Positions 43,100 through 52,479 of a DNA stretch of 64,000 nt are shown here, one piece after another. The notes below the pieces were generated by a model. It saw nothing but the letters and a program-made list of their open reading frames with translations. It had not been told where the DNA came from and made no database searches. The position numbers and the translations under genes were made by a program. Position 1 is the first letter of the stretch. The number at the start of each line of letters is the position of its first letter. The DNA is from CAIZQW01 sp942493055 (GTDB taxonomy: Bacteria > Verrucomicrobiota > Kiritimatiellia > RFP12 > UBA1067): contig OW818680.1 in assembly GCA_942493055.1 (NCBI GenBank), positions 558,001 to 622,000 on the forward strand, written 5' to 3'.

Positions 43100-43558
43100 T
43101 TACGACTCTTTAAATTCCTCTTCGTAGGCGATCTCAAAGCGTTCGCGTGACTTCCAATTCAGGCCGAGAAAGTGTTGCCCCGAGGGATCAAAGGGACAAT
43201 AAATACTCGGCACCACATCAAACCCGAAACGTGTGTAGTAGCGCGGCGCCCCTAATACAAAGATGGGGGTTCCCTTGATGCGGGGGTCGTTGAAGCCCTC
43301 CGAGATGACTCGGGCGCCAAACCCCTGCTTCTGATGGCCAGGGGCCACAGCAACCGGCGCGAGATGCCAACCAATCGGATTCCCCTTCCGATAGGCCTTT
43401 GAAAAGGCAACATAGGCAATCAGCTTATCCTCCACATAAATCGTCTTTTCGACAATTTCGCGATTTGCCCGATGAAGTGAATGCACCAGTTTCGCTTCAT
43501 ACTGGCTCGGGGAAAAAGCTTCCCCCAGCAATTCCATAATGTCTCGCAGTTCTTTCAT
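43100..43558 (-). CDS. GNAT family N-acetyltransferase (YhbS-like)
   Basis: 152 residues. The acetyl-CoA loop is VAVAPGHQKQGFGARVISEG near residue 76, followed by the FVLGAPRYYTRFGFD strand and turn near 112, where the Tyr is usual in YhbS-type enzymes. The acceptor is unknown (amine or small metabolite). No clear Shine-Dalgarno. It is divergent from the secreted TIM-barrel-like gene. Confidence 0.85.
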   Translation of the reverse strand: MKELRDIMELLGEAFSPSQYEAKLVHSLHRANREIVEKTIYVEDKLIAYVAFSKAYRKGNPIGWHLAPVAVAPGHQKQGFGARVISEGFNDPRIKGTPIFVLGAPRYYTRFGFDVVPSIYCPFDPSGQHFLGLNWKSRERFEIAYEEEFKES

Positions 43559-43751
43559 GTGTGTCTCATCTGTAACAACCCAAGTTGGGTGTTATTCTAC
43601 GCTCACTATTTATATTTGTCAATACAGGGGTTTTACAAAAGTATTATTTTATCTTCCCATGGCCGGATCTCTTTTAGTGCCAACGCCCCGCTCATTTATG
43701 GTATACTTTATCACTTTTAACGATAGCCTTGTGAAAACTGAGGGATGAAAC

Positions 43752-44999
43752 ATGATGCACCAGAAACGAATACTCACGTTATTTTGTTTACCGCTTCTCG
43801 CCTTGCTCCTGCTCCTCTATCCCTCCCCATCATTAGCAGCCGACCCGCTCTATTCCCCTGATGTATTATCTTACAACCTGAGAATCGGATCCCAAGGATT
43901 CGGAGGCGCCTATCAGTTCACAACGAATGCGATCTACATCGAAAACGCAGAGCACTTGCTCCGCATGGGGAGTGACATCGTTAAACTTCGCCTCAACCCG
44001 AACCCTGACAAGCATTCCACCTATCGCACGTTGGTCGAGGCAGCCGACCAATACCCGGAGTACACGTACCTCTTCAACATGCCCTTCCGGCACTACTTCT
44101 TCTGGACGGGCAGCGCCCTGAAAGAGGGGGACTGGTGGAAAAAAGGACCGCACGCTGAGCGCGAAAAAGAGAGCTACACAGAGATGTATGATCTCACCAA
44201 ACACATGCTGGCACACTACAACAACAGCGGAAAGACATTCTATTTCGGAAACTGGGAGGGCGACTGGCTCTTAATGGGGACGGGCAACATCCCTGAAAAG
44301 AGAAACCCGTCCCCAGCCGCGATTGACGGCATGGCCGCTTGGCTGAATGCGCGCCAGCGCGGTGTGGACGACGCAAAGCGTGACACCCCCCATCAGGATG
44401 TGGAGGTCTTCTTTTATGTCGAAGTCAACCGTGTGCGCGATGCTATGCGGTCCGCAAGCCCCTATACAAACCGCCTGGTGAACACCGTGCTACCACGCCT
44501 CAGCAATCTCGACTATGTCTCCTACTCCTCGTATGACGTCCAGCAGCTCAGTGAGCCCGAATTTGTCAAGACCATGGACTATGTCGAATCACACCTGTGT
44601 ACAAACAAAGCCGGCAAGATATCAGGCAGGCGCGTCTTTATCGGCGAATACGGCTTCGGGGGCGGAAAACTGCCAGACGCGCAATTGGAGCCCTCGCGTA
44701 CATATATGATACGCGCCCTGAAATGGGGTGTCCCCTTTATGCTCTTCTGGCAAGTCTACAACAACGAACCGAACAAACACTTTTGCCTCGTGGATGATAA
44801 GGGCCAGGACACCCCCTGCTTTCTGCTTCATGCGGACGCCCTCGCACGTGCACGCAGGGGCGTCGCTGATTTTAAAGAAAAGCACAAGCGCTTGCCCACA
44901 GACCAGGAATATACAGCCATGCTCCTCAACATCCTGGAACAGCAGGCTAACAATCCTCATTTCCAGACTCGCATTCCGCCACAAAAAACAGTAAAGTAA
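43752..44999 (+). CDS. Secreted glycosidase-like TIM-barrel protein
   Basis: 415 residues with signal peptide MMHQKRILTLFCLPLLALLL (to SLAADP). A barrel-like pattern is visible: strand YTYLFNMPFRHYFF, then FYFGNWEGDWLLMG near residue 158 with a Glu in the acid/base position, VEVFFYVEVNRVRDAM, and FIGEYGFGGG near 300 with a second Glu in the usual nucleophile position of clan-A enzymes. This spacing supports a retaining glycoside hydrolase, but I cannot place it in a GH family. GAGGG lies 7 bp before the ATG. It lies 6 bp upstream of holA, which may be read on the same transcript. Confidence 0.65.
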   Translation: MMHQKRILTLFCLPLLALLLLLYPSPSLAADPLYSPDVLSYNLRIGSQGFGGAYQFTTNAIYIENAEHLLRMGSDIVKLRLNPNPDKHSTYRTLVEAADQYPEYTYLFNMPFRHYFFWTGSALKEGDWWKKGPHAEREKESYTEMYDLTKHMLAHYNNSGKTFYFGNWEGDWLLMGTGNIPEKRNPSPAAIDGMAAWLNARQRGVDDAKRDTPHQDVEVFFYVEVNRVRDAMRSASPYTNRLVNTVLPRLSNLDYVSYSSYDVQQLSEPEFVKTMDYVESHLCTNKAGKISGRRVFIGEYGFGGGKLPDAQLEPSRTYMIRALKWGVPFMLFWQVYNNEPNKHFCLVDDKGQDTPCFLLHADALARARRGVADFKEKHKRLPTDQEYTAMLLNILEQQANNPHFQTRIPPQKTVK

Positions 45000-45005
45000 T
45001 CACCC

Positions 45006-46088
45006 ATGAGTGGACAGCTATTTTTGATTTGTGGTGACGATGATTACCTCGTACAAGCAGCAGCGCAAGAACGCCTCCATGCGATTGTGCCTGAAGCTGA
45101 TCGGACGTTTGGTCTGGATATTGTTCCCGGACGTTGTGACAACGGGGACCAAGCTGTAAGGGCGGTTCAGGCCTCCATGGAATCCGTGCAGATGCCCGGC
45201 TTTGCCGCCTCCAAAGCCACCTGGTTGCAGGACGCAAACTTCCTGACAGGCGGCGGTCGCGCCTCTGAGAGCATAGCGGCAAAAGAGGCTGTTGCCAAAT
45301 TCACTGACTGGATCGCCGCTGGCTTCCAGCCAGGCCAGCATCTGGTGATCACCACCCCCAAGGTTCTGAAATCCTCCCTCTTTTTTAAAGCCTGCCAGAA
45401 AAGCGGCGAGGTCATTGATTTCGGGAGCGGCCTGAAGCCGTACGAGCGGGCACAACAAGCGAGCGAGCGCCTTGAGATGCTCTTGAAGCAAGTTGGACTT
45501 GAGATGAATGACAATGCCCGTACCGAGTTTCTCTCGCGCGTCGGCTATGATACGCGCCTGCTGATGATGGAACTGGAAAAGCTCAGCGTCTATCTTTCGC
45601 CTGCTGTTATCGCTACGGTCAAGGACATCCGTGAAATCACCTCCATCGGACGCGAGGCGGAAGCCTGGGACGTTCTCGACGCCATTGGCAATCGCGACCC
45701 CAAAGCGCTCGTGCTCTCCCTCCATGCCGTGAGCGGACAAAAGGGCATCGGCATCATGCTCGCGGCGATGCTGGAAAAAACCATCCGCGATCTCATTATT
45801 TTGCGGGAGGCCCTGGACCGGAAATGGGTCTTCTCCAGCGGCTGGGCCACCCATATCACGCCAGAAGCAACCATCATGCTGAGCAACCTCCCCATTAACC
45901 CCAAGAGCATGCCCGCCTGGTCAGTCCGTAAAAAAGTGCCGCACGCGCAGAACTACACCGTGATGGAACTGCGCGCCGCGCGCTTCCGGATATTGGACAT
46001 GCGCGAGAAGATGGTCTCCACCGGCCTCCCGGAGATGTTCCTCTTGGAGTCCACCCTTCTGCGTATCATCGGCAAGCCCAAGAAGTAG
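45006..46088 (+). CDS. holA: DNA polymerase III subunit delta
   Basis: 360 residues, close to the usual 340. HolA opens the beta clamp in the clamp loader. N-terminal MSGQLFLICGDDDYLVQAAA and the core FLSRVGYDTRLLMMELEKLS followed by GREAEAWDVLDAIGNRDPKA are typical, with the C-terminal helices ending LLESTLLRIIGKPKK. The family has no Walker motif of its own. It follows the secreted barrel gene by 6 bp with a weak ribosome site. Its stop is followed by the double-hairpin repeat. Confidence 0.9.
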   Translation: MSGQLFLICGDDDYLVQAAAQERLHAIVPEADRTFGLDIVPGRCDNGDQAVRAVQASMESVQMPGFAASKATWLQDANFLTGGGRASESIAAKEAVAKFTDWIAAGFQPGQHLVITTPKVLKSSLFFKACQKSGEVIDFGSGLKPYERAQQASERLEMLLKQVGLEMNDNARTEFLSRVGYDTRLLMMELEKLSVYLSPAVIATVKDIREITSIGREAEAWDVLDAIGNRDPKALVLSLHAVSGQKGIGIMLAAMLEKTIRDLIILREALDRKWVFSSGWATHITPEATIMLSNLPINPKSMPAWSVRKKVPHAQNYTVMELRAARFRILDMREKMVSTGLPEMFLLESTLLRIIGKPKK

Positions 46089-46137
46089 GGCTCTTCACGG
46101 TTTGACGAAATATCTTACCGCAAAAGCCGCAAATGTT

Positions 46138-46328
46138 GCGTGGCTATCTCATCCGCCTCACCCGTGAATACACGGACGGCGGAATGGATAGCCACGCGGA
46201 GGAAGAGAAAGGTGCCACGCGGAGGAAAATGCCGGTTGCTGTTATCAAAATCATAAAATTCATTTTTAGCGCAAATGTTCGCTCCGCCGTCCGTGTATTC
46301 ACGGGTGAGGCGGGCGTGACATTTGCGC
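46138..46328. repeat. Two hairpins with a shared 30-nt core in opposite orientation
   Basis: Hairpin 1 (46138-46197) has an 11-bp outer stem GCGTGGCTATC/GATAGCCACGC. Hairpin 2 (46270-46328) has a 10-bp outer stem GCGCAAATGT/ACATTTGCGC. Both enclose the same 30-nt core (46153-46182 and 46284-46313) in opposite orientation; it begins CCGCC and ends GGCGG with an inner CCGTG/CACGG stem. It sits between holA and dapL, where it could act as a convergent terminator. Confidence 0.9.
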
Positions 46329-46397
46329 TCTTTTAGCGGTTTTTGCGCTAAAACACGAAAGCATTATTTTCGACTAACCGTGAAGAACCAGAAGTAG

Positions 46398-47621
46398 CTA
46401 TTTCAACACCTTGCGCAGACGCTTCATCGCCTCTTCCACATTCTCGCGGTTGTTAAAGGCGCTGATGCGGATATAGCCCTGACCGCAGCGGCCGAAACCA
46501 GCACCCGGCGTGGTCACGATCTGTGAGCGCTTCAGGAGCATGTCGAAGAATTTCCACGAATCCTTCTGCACATTCACCCAGATATAGGGACTGTTGTCGC
46601 CTCCTGTGACGGCATAGCCCAGGTCGGTCAGTGTCGCGCGGATAATCGCGGCGTTTTGGAGATAGAAGTCAATCAGCGCCTTTGCCTGTTCCTTGCCGGC
46701 GGGTGAGTAGACAGCCTCTGCGGCACGCTGGATCGGGTAGGAGACCCCATTGAACTTTGTCGTGTGGCGGCGATTCCACATCGCATGGAGCGGAACAGCC
46801 TCGCCCTTCTTCGTATACCCCATGACGGTCTTCGGCACCACTGTAAACGCACAGCGCGTACCGGTGAAACCAGCCGTCTTCGAGAAGCTCCGGAACTCGA
46901 TGGCCACATCGCGGGCGCCTTCGATTTCATAGATGCTATGCGGCAGTTCAGGATTGCGGATGAAGGCTTCATACGCGGCATCGAAAAGAATCAGCGCCTT
47001 GTTGGCCTTCGCATAATCCACCCAGGTCTTGAGCTGTGCACGCGTGGCGGTCGCACCTGTCGGATTGTTCGGGAAGCAGAGGTAGATGAGGTCAACCGGC
47101 TGCGTCGGCAGATCCGGGACAAATCCATTCGCCTGTGTACAGTCTAAATAGACAAACCCTTTGTAACGCCCCTTGGTATTCTTACCTGTACGCCCGGCCA
47201 TGACGTTGGTATCCACATAAACCGGGTAAACAGGATCAGGAATGGCAATCGTCAGCTTGTCGGCGAACAGCTCCTGAATATTGGCGGTATCGCACTTCGC
47301 ACCGTCGCTCACAAAAATCTCATCAGCCGCCACATTTGCTCCACGGGACTGGAAATCATTGATTGCAAGTGTCTCGCGCAGGAAGTCATACCCCTGCTCC
47401 GGCCCATACCCGCGGAAGGTCGCGCGTGCGGCCATCTCATCGACAGCCTTGTGCATGGCCTCAATACACGCCGGAGGCAACGGCTCCGTAACATCGCCGA
47501 TCCCCAGGCGGATGACCTTCTTTTCGGGGTGTTCAGCCTGGTACGTCTTAACACGCTTAGCGATTTCGGAGAAGAGATACGAGGCCTGCAGTTTTGCATA
47601 ATTTTCGTTAATTCTAATCAT
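46398..47621 (-). CDS. dapL: LL-diaminopimelate aminotransferase
   Basis: 407 residues. This PLP enzyme converts tetrahydrodipicolinate directly to LL-diaminopimelate (lysine and peptidoglycan), replacing DapD/DapC/DapE; it is typical of plants, Chlamydiae, Lentisphaerae and relatives. The PLP Lys is in [14 protein letters not shown] near residue 275. [20 protein letters not shown] LCFPNNPTG is near 190, and DVTEPLP is near residue 44. AAAGGG lies 8 bp before the ATG. Its ATG overlaps the stop of the acyltransferase gene (47618-47621), so the two are translated together. Confidence 0.95.
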   Translation of the reverse strand: MIRINENYAKLQASYLFSEIAKRVKTYQAEHPEKKVIRLGIGDVTEPLPPACIEAMHKAVDEMAARATFRGYGPEQGYDFLRETLAINDFQSRGANVAADEIFVSDGAKCDTANIQELFADKLTIAIPDPVYPVYVDTNVMAGRTGKNTKGRYKGFVYLDCTQANGFVPDLPTQPVDLIYLCFPNNPTGATATRAQLKTWVDYAKANKALILFDAAYEAFIRNPELPHSIYEIEGARDVAIEFRSFSKTAGFTGTRCAFTVVPKTVMGYTKKGEAVPLHAMWNRRHTTKFNGVSYPIQRAAEAVYSPAGKEQAKALIDFYLQNAAIIRATLTDLGYAVTGGDNSPYIWVNVQKDSWKFFDMLLKRSQIVTTPGAGFGRCGQGYIRISAFNNRENVEEAMKRLRKVLK

Positions 47622-48541
47622 GACTTTTTCCCTTTCGATGTTGTTTTAACGGGATCTAAGATCCACCGTCCATTATACCAGAACCATTGCTCGGGATTGG
47701 CGCGTATAGCCGCATCCAACGTTTGAATGACCGACTCTGTCATGCGCTGAATATCCTCGTTCTTTGCGAGTTGCGGATCTGGATAAAGCGGCTCAAAATA
47801 GACAAATTCATGCTTTGTCCATCCCTTCCGCATAAATACTGCCGGAACAATCGGCACTTGCGCTGTTATCGCAAACGCAGCCATGCCGCGCCCTAAATTT
47901 GCAACGCCTCCCAGGAACGGAACGGCAAGGTCCTCCCGGCGCATCCGCACATCTGGCAAGATCGCGAACACTTGTCCCTCCTTGAGCCGTCTGATCACTT
48001 GCTTCAAGACACTTCCGCCACGTTCCAACATCTTAATGCCCTTTTCCCGTTGCCGCATGATCCATGCATTGATGTAGGGGTTCCGCTGGCGCGCCGCAAT
48101 ACTAAAGATGTTGAGCCCATTATGGCTACAGGCCCAGCCCGCCATATCCCAGTTGCCCATGTGCGGCACAGCAAAAATCAGGCCGCCATGCTTCGCAATC
48201 AGCTCCTTGGCAAGGGGGATTTTTTCCTCAAACCCAATCACATGCGCATTGACCCACGCCTTGGTAATATGCGATGCGCGCATCATCTCCACCACGTTAA
48301 AGGCCAAATTGCGCAACGATATCCAGGCAATCCGCCTCACCTCCTGTTCAGGCAGGTCATTCCCGAACACCGAACGAATCCGACGCCTCACCTCTTGTCG
48401 CTTGATACGTAAAACATGGAATAATACGGCTGCAACAAACCAGGCTATGGCCAAAAGCACACGGTAAGGAAGGATGTTCACCAAGCCGGCAAACATCAAC
48501 AACAAACCATATTGCAGACGATTTTGTAAATCTAAAATCAT
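47618..48541 (-). CDS. LpxL/HtrB-type lysophospholipid acyltransferase
   Basis: 307 residues. One N-terminal membrane helix ([19 protein letters not shown]), then the H-x4-D motif in [12 protein letters not shown] near residue 127, and a later [22 protein letters not shown]. The family adds the last (myristoyl or lauroyl) chain to lipid A, so the outer membrane likely contains LPS. It is translationally coupled to dapL: envelope precursor genes together. The start has a weak ribosome site; the 178 bp upstream are AT-rich and divergent to the oad genes. Confidence 0.9.
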   Translation of the reverse strand: MILDLQNRLQYGLLLMFAGLVNILPYRVLLAIAWFVAAVLFHVLRIKRQEVRRRIRSVFGNDLPEQEVRRIAWISLRNLAFNVVEMMRASHITKAWVNAHVIGFEEKIPLAKELIAKHGGLIFAVPHMGNWDMAGWACSHNGLNIFSIAARQRNPYINAWIMRQREKGIKMLERGGSVLKQVIRRLKEGQVFAILPDVRMRREDLAVPFLGGVANLGRGMAAFAITAQVPIVPAVFMRKGWTKHEFVYFEPLYPDPQLAKNEDIQRMTESVIQTLDAAIRANPEQWFWYNGRWILDPVKTTSKGKKS

Positions 48542-48719
48542 AAAAATGAGTTCAATACTTTATCATAAAGAGGCCATACAGTTCGAGTACGGATTTAGTA
48601 ATTTTCGAAATTCATCAAAACATCTAAAAAATTAATATTTTGGGCTGTACAACAGGAGGTCATAAAGAGTAGAATCTCTCGCCATATTCTTTTTTGCACA
48701 ATTCTGCTCGGAGTTATTT

Positions 48720-48953
48720 ATGGATATTATCCTTCAGGGGTTTACGCTCCTTGTCGCTGGCATGACGATTGTTTACCTTTTCCTGTCGTTGCTGGTCTTT
48801 GTCATGAATCGGGCGACCCTGCTCGTCACAAAATTTAACCACATTCTTCCGGATGACGAACCCAAGAAGAAGCCACGTCCTCAAGCTGCCCCTCAAAGCG
48901 ATCACGCCGCCATCGCTGTTGCGATCGCAGGCGCTGTTGCGCACGCCCGTTAA
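48720..48953 (+). CDS. oadG: OadG-type gamma subunit of a Na+-pumping decarboxylase
   Basis: 77 residues: one membrane helix (GFTLLVAGMTIVYLFLSLLV) followed by a charged, Pro/Ala-rich cytoplasmic tail. In the Oad complex the gamma subunit holds the alpha and beta parts together and may bind a zinc ion. GGAG lies 6 bp before the ATG. It is first of three genes in the usual gamma-alpha-beta order. Confidence 0.85.
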   Translation: MDIILQGFTLLVAGMTIVYLFLSLLVFVMNRATLLVTKFNHILPDDEPKKKPRPQAAPQSDHAAIAVAIAGAVAHAR

Positions 48954-49020
48954 TCGGCCCCGTTCCATGATACCCACCACCCCTTAATCCCCTACCTAAC
49001 TCCTAAAGGAGAACGTTCCC

Positions 49021-50832
49021 ATGTCGAAGAAACAAGTCAACTTCATGTGTACCGCCTTTCGTGACGGTTTTCAATCTGTATACGGCACCCGCGTATTGCC
49101 GGATGATTTTTTCCCGGCAGTCGAAGCTGCACACAACGCAGGCATCACCTATTTCGAAGCCGGCGGCGGCGCCATGTTCCAGTCCCCTGTATTCTATCTG
49201 AACAGCGATCCGTATAAGATGATGCAGCGCTTCCGTGACGTCTGCGGTCCGGACGCCAACCTCCAGACCCTCGCACGGGGTGTCAACGTTGTCGCGCTTG
49301 ACTCCGCCTCCAGCGATGTGATCAAGCTCCATGCCAAGCTTTTTAAGAAGTACGGCATGTCCACCATTCGAAACTTTGATGCGCTCAATGACGTGAACAA
49401 CCTGATCTTTTCAGGCAAGTGCATTGTCGAGGCAGGGCTGAAGCATCAGGTTTGCGTGACCATGATGTCCCTTCCTCCCGGGTGCACAGGCGCGCATGAT
49501 CCCGACTTCTATGAGAAGACACTGCGCGATATTCTCGATGCCGGCATTCCGTATGACTCCGTCTGCTTTAAGGATGCCTCCGGCACGTCAACCCCGGCGG
49601 TCGTCTTTGAAACCATCAAGCGCGCACGCAAGATGTTGCCGGCGGACACAAAGATCACCTTCCATAGCCACGAAACCGCAGGCTGCTGCGTCATGGCCTA
49701 CAAGGCGGCACTGGATGCAGGCGCCGACACGATCGACCTCTCCCTCTCGCCGGTCTCAGGCGGCACCTGCCAGCCGGACGTGATCGTGATGTGGCACGCC
49801 CTCCGCGGAACAGACTATGATCTCGGCATTGACATCGACAAGGTGCGCGAAGCTGAACAGATCTTCCGCGAATGCATGAAGGACTATATGATCCCGGCCG
49901 AGGCGCTGGCGGTCGAACCCCTGATCCCCTGGTCGCCGATGCCCGGAGGCGCGCTCACAGCGAACACCCAGATGCTCCGCGACAACAATCTCATGCCGCG
50001 TTATGGCGAAATGATCGCAGCTATGTCCGAGGTCGTGCGCAAGGGCGGTTTCGGGACCTCCGTCACCCCCGTCTCCCAGTTCTATTTCCAACAGGCCTTC
50101 AACAATGTGCTCTTCGGCCCGTGGAAGAAGATCGCCCCTGGCTATGGCAAGATGGTCCTCGGTTATTTCGGCAAGACTCCCGTTGCCCCGGATGCTGAAA
50201 TCGTCAAGATTTCTGCCGAGCAACTCAAACTCGCGCCCACAACGGAAAAGATCCAGGCGATTAATGATGCAAACCCGAAGAAGTCGATTGCCGCTTATGA
50301 GAAGATCTTAAAGGATAATAACCTCCCTGTCACTGATGAGAACATCTTCATCATCGCCTCCTGCGAAGACAAGGGACTCCACTACCTCAAGGGAGACGCC
50401 AAGGTCAATGGCGTCCGCAAGCATGAGGCACCTGCTCCAGCCGCAGCCGCCAAGCCGGCTGGCTACACCGTGACCGTCAACGGCACCGCGTATGGCGTTG
50501 AGCTCAAGGGCAACAAGGCTGTTGTCAACGGCAAGGAGTATGCGATTAACGTGGCCGACGGATTGTCCGCTAGCCCGGCTCCTGCAGCCGCGCACAGCGC
50601 CACGGCAACAACAGGAAAAGAAACTGAAATCCGGGCGTATGTGCCTGGCACCGTACTCCGCATCTCGACCACCCTCGGCGCGACCGTCATGGCTGGCGAG
50701 GAACTGCTCGTCATGGATGTGATGAAGATGGAGACCCCGGTCAAGGCGCCCTGTGACGGCAAAGTGCACGCCATTATGGTCAACCAGACCGACAAGGTGA
50801 ACACCGGAGACCTCCTCGTCGTCCTCTGCTAA
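49021..50832 (+). CDS. oadA: Decarboxylase alpha subunit with carboxyltransferase and biotinyl domains (OadA-like)
   Basis: 603 residues. The carboxyltransferase half (about 1-400) has the metal-binding HSHETAG near residue 218, CFKDASGT near 180 and SPMPGGALTAN near 302. The C-terminal biotinyl domain has the biotinylated Lys in VMDVMKMETPVKAP near residue 567, with an Ala/Pro-rich linker about 465-530. AAAGGAG lies 9 bp before the ATG. It moves CO2 from oxaloacetate (or methylmalonyl-CoA) to biotin; the beta subunit then decarboxylates biotin and pumps Na+. Which substrate is used cannot be told from the sequence. Confidence 0.92.
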   Translation: MSKKQVNFMCTAFRDGFQSVYGTRVLPDDFFPAVEAAHNAGITYFEAGGGAMFQSPVFYLNSDPYKMMQRFRDVCGPDANLQTLARGVNVVALDSASSDVIKLHAKLFKKYGMSTIRNFDALNDVNNLIFSGKCIVEAGLKHQVCVTMMSLPPGCTGAHDPDFYEKTLRDILDAGIPYDSVCFKDASGTSTPAVVFETIKRARKMLPADTKITFHSHETAGCCVMAYKAALDAGADTIDLSLSPVSGGTCQPDVIVMWHALRGTDYDLGIDIDKVREAEQIFRECMKDYMIPAEALAVEPLIPWSPMPGGALTANTQMLRDNNLMPRYGEMIAAMSEVVRKGGFGTSVTPVSQFYFQQAFNNVLFGPWKKIAPGYGKMVLGYFGKTPVAPDAEIVKISAEQLKLAPTTEKIQAINDANPKKSIAAYEKILKDNNLPVTDENIFIIASCEDKGLHYLKGDAKVNGVRKHEAPAPAAAAKPAGYTVTVNGTAYGVELKGNKAVVNGKEYAINVADGLSASPAPAAAHSATATTGKETEIRAYVPGTVLRISTTLGATVMAGEELLVMDVMKMETPVKAPCDGKVHAIMVNQTDKVNTGDLLVVLC

Positions 50833-50880
50833 CTTCACCTCTTCCCTTTCTTACATAAGACCAAAAGGATTCACGTACCC

Positions 50881-52329
50881 ATGAAACATCTCATTCTTAC
50901 CTGCATCGCAGCGTTCAGCTTCAGCCTCCTGCTGAACGCTGAAACAGCCGTTGCTACAGATGCAAAAGCCGGAACTGACGCAAAGGCCTTAGCTGTTGTC
51001 ACGCCGACTGATGCTGGAGTTGCTTCCACCGAACCGTTATGGAAGCAGACCTTGCTAAAAGTCAAAGGCCTCCCTTATGAGACGGGCATTGCTGGATTCT
51101 TGAAAAAGGATGCCCCTGATTATATGGCCAAGGGGTATATTGACGAGAATGGCAGGAAGGTTGAAGGCCATGATGTCAAAGTCGTGGGCAACCTCCCCTA
51201 CGGTGTTGGCCAGTTACTCATGGTCTTCATCTGTCTCGGGCTGATCTATCTCGCGGTAGTCAAAGACTTCGAGCCTCTGCTGCTGTTGCCGATCGGATTC
51301 GGTGGACTCCTTGCAAACCTCCCGATGGCCGGTGTTACCACGCCAGCAATTATGGATCCGATCACCCATATTGTCGAACCAGGTGGGTTCCTCTATTATT
51401 TCTTCAACTTTGGTGTCTCCACAGGACTCTTCCCGATCATGATCTTTTTTGGTGTGGGTGCTATGACTGACTTTGGTCCGCTGATTGCTAATCCGCGCAC
51501 TGCCTTGCTCGGCGCAGCAGCCCAATTCGGCATCTTTATCGCACTAATCGGCGCCCTTGTTCTCACCAAGGTCACGGGTGGCATTATTAATTTTGACATC
51601 AAGGACGCCGCCTCCATCGGTATCATTGGTGGTGCGGATGGCCCCACGGCCATTTGGTTGACAACCAAGTTATCTCCTCAGTTGCTGGGTGCCATTGCCG
51701 TGGCCGCCTACTCGTATATGGCGCTTGTACCGATCATCCAGCCGCCGATCATGCGGTTTTTGGTGCCTGAAGCGGAACGCAAAATCGTGATGAAGCAACT
51801 CCGTCATGTTTCCAAGATGGAGAAGGTTTGCTTCCCGCTGATTGTGCTCCTTCTCTGTGCCCTGCTCCTTCCCAGTGCCGTCCCTTTGATTGGCGCCTTG
51901 ATGCTCGGAAATCTGGCGCGTGAGGTCGGCCCCTCGGTTTCCCGTATTGCAGACACCATGTCCAATGCCTTGATTAACATTGTGACCATCATGTTGGGAC
52001 TCTCGGTCGGCTCCAAGCTGGCCTGTGAGAAGTTTTTGAACATGGAGACGCTCGGCATTCTCGCGCTCGGACTCATTGCCTTCGGATTTGGTACGGCAGC
52101 AGGATGCGTGATGGGGCGCATCATGAACAAGTTCTCGAAGGATCCCATCAATCCACTCATCGGTTCTGCTGGCGTCTCTGCGGTGCCCATGGCAGCCCGC
52201 GTCTCGAACAAGGTTGGGCTGGAGTCTGATCCGCATAACTACTTGCTCATGCATGCCATGGGGCCAAATGTTGCGGGTGTGATCGGCTCAGCCGTTGTCG
52301 CGGGTGTACTGTACAAGCTCTGCACGTAA
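50881..52329 (+). CDS. oadB: Na+-translocating decarboxylase beta subunit, with extended N-terminus
   Basis: 482 residues, about 50 longer than usual. The first 19 residues ([19 protein letters not shown]) look like a signal peptide, followed by about 75 soluble residues before the first family segment ([20 protein letters not shown]). The channel region is typical: [17 protein letters not shown] near residue 250, several helices, then [18 protein letters not shown] with [12 protein letters not shown] at the end. AAAGGA lies 11 bp before the ATG. The extra N-terminal segment may face the periplasm. The gene is followed after about 20 bp by a word-repeat element. Confidence 0.93.
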   Translation: MKHLILTCIAAFSFSLLLNAETAVATDAKAGTDAKALAVVTPTDAGVASTEPLWKQTLLKVKGLPYETGIAGFLKKDAPDYMAKGYIDENGRKVEGHDVKVVGNLPYGVGQLLMVFICLGLIYLAVVKDFEPLLLLPIGFGGLLANLPMAGVTTPAIMDPITHIVEPGGFLYYFFNFGVSTGLFPIMIFFGVGAMTDFGPLIANPRTALLGAAAQFGIFIALIGALVLTKVTGGIINFDIKDAASIGIIGGADGPTAIWLTTKLSPQLLGAIAVAAYSYMALVPIIQPPIMRFLVPEAERKIVMKQLRHVSKMEKVCFPLIVLLLCALLLPSAVPLIGALMLGNLAREVGPSVSRIADTMSNALINIVTIMLGLSVGSKLACEKFLNMETLGILALGLIAFGFGTAAGCVMGRIMNKFSKDPINPLIGSAGVSAVPMAARVSNKVGLESDPHNYLLMHAMGPNVAGVIGSAVVAGVLYKLCT

Positions 52330-52349
52330 GCATGATAGATGGGCTTGCC

Positions 52350-52446
52350 TCTAACTTGAGCGTTAAGAGTTGGGCGTTGAGCGTTAAGCGTTCCAAACTG
52401 TTAACTCTCAATGTTTAACTTTTAACTCTTAATTTAAAAGTTACTC
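52350..52446 (+). repeat. 7-bp word repeat element, copy 2 (3' of oadB)
   Basis: The left arm holds five heptamers at 52358-52392 (GAGCGTT, AAGAGTT, GGGCGTT, GAGCGTT, AAGCGTT). The right arm holds TTAACTC-like heptamers at 52401-52435. Read from oadB it is aligned with the copy at 7451-7542 read from its own upstream gene, differing mainly by an extra 11 bp in the centre. Confidence 0.85.
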
Positions 52447-52479
52447 CTGATCATATATTCCCTCCCCAGGCAAGGCGCG

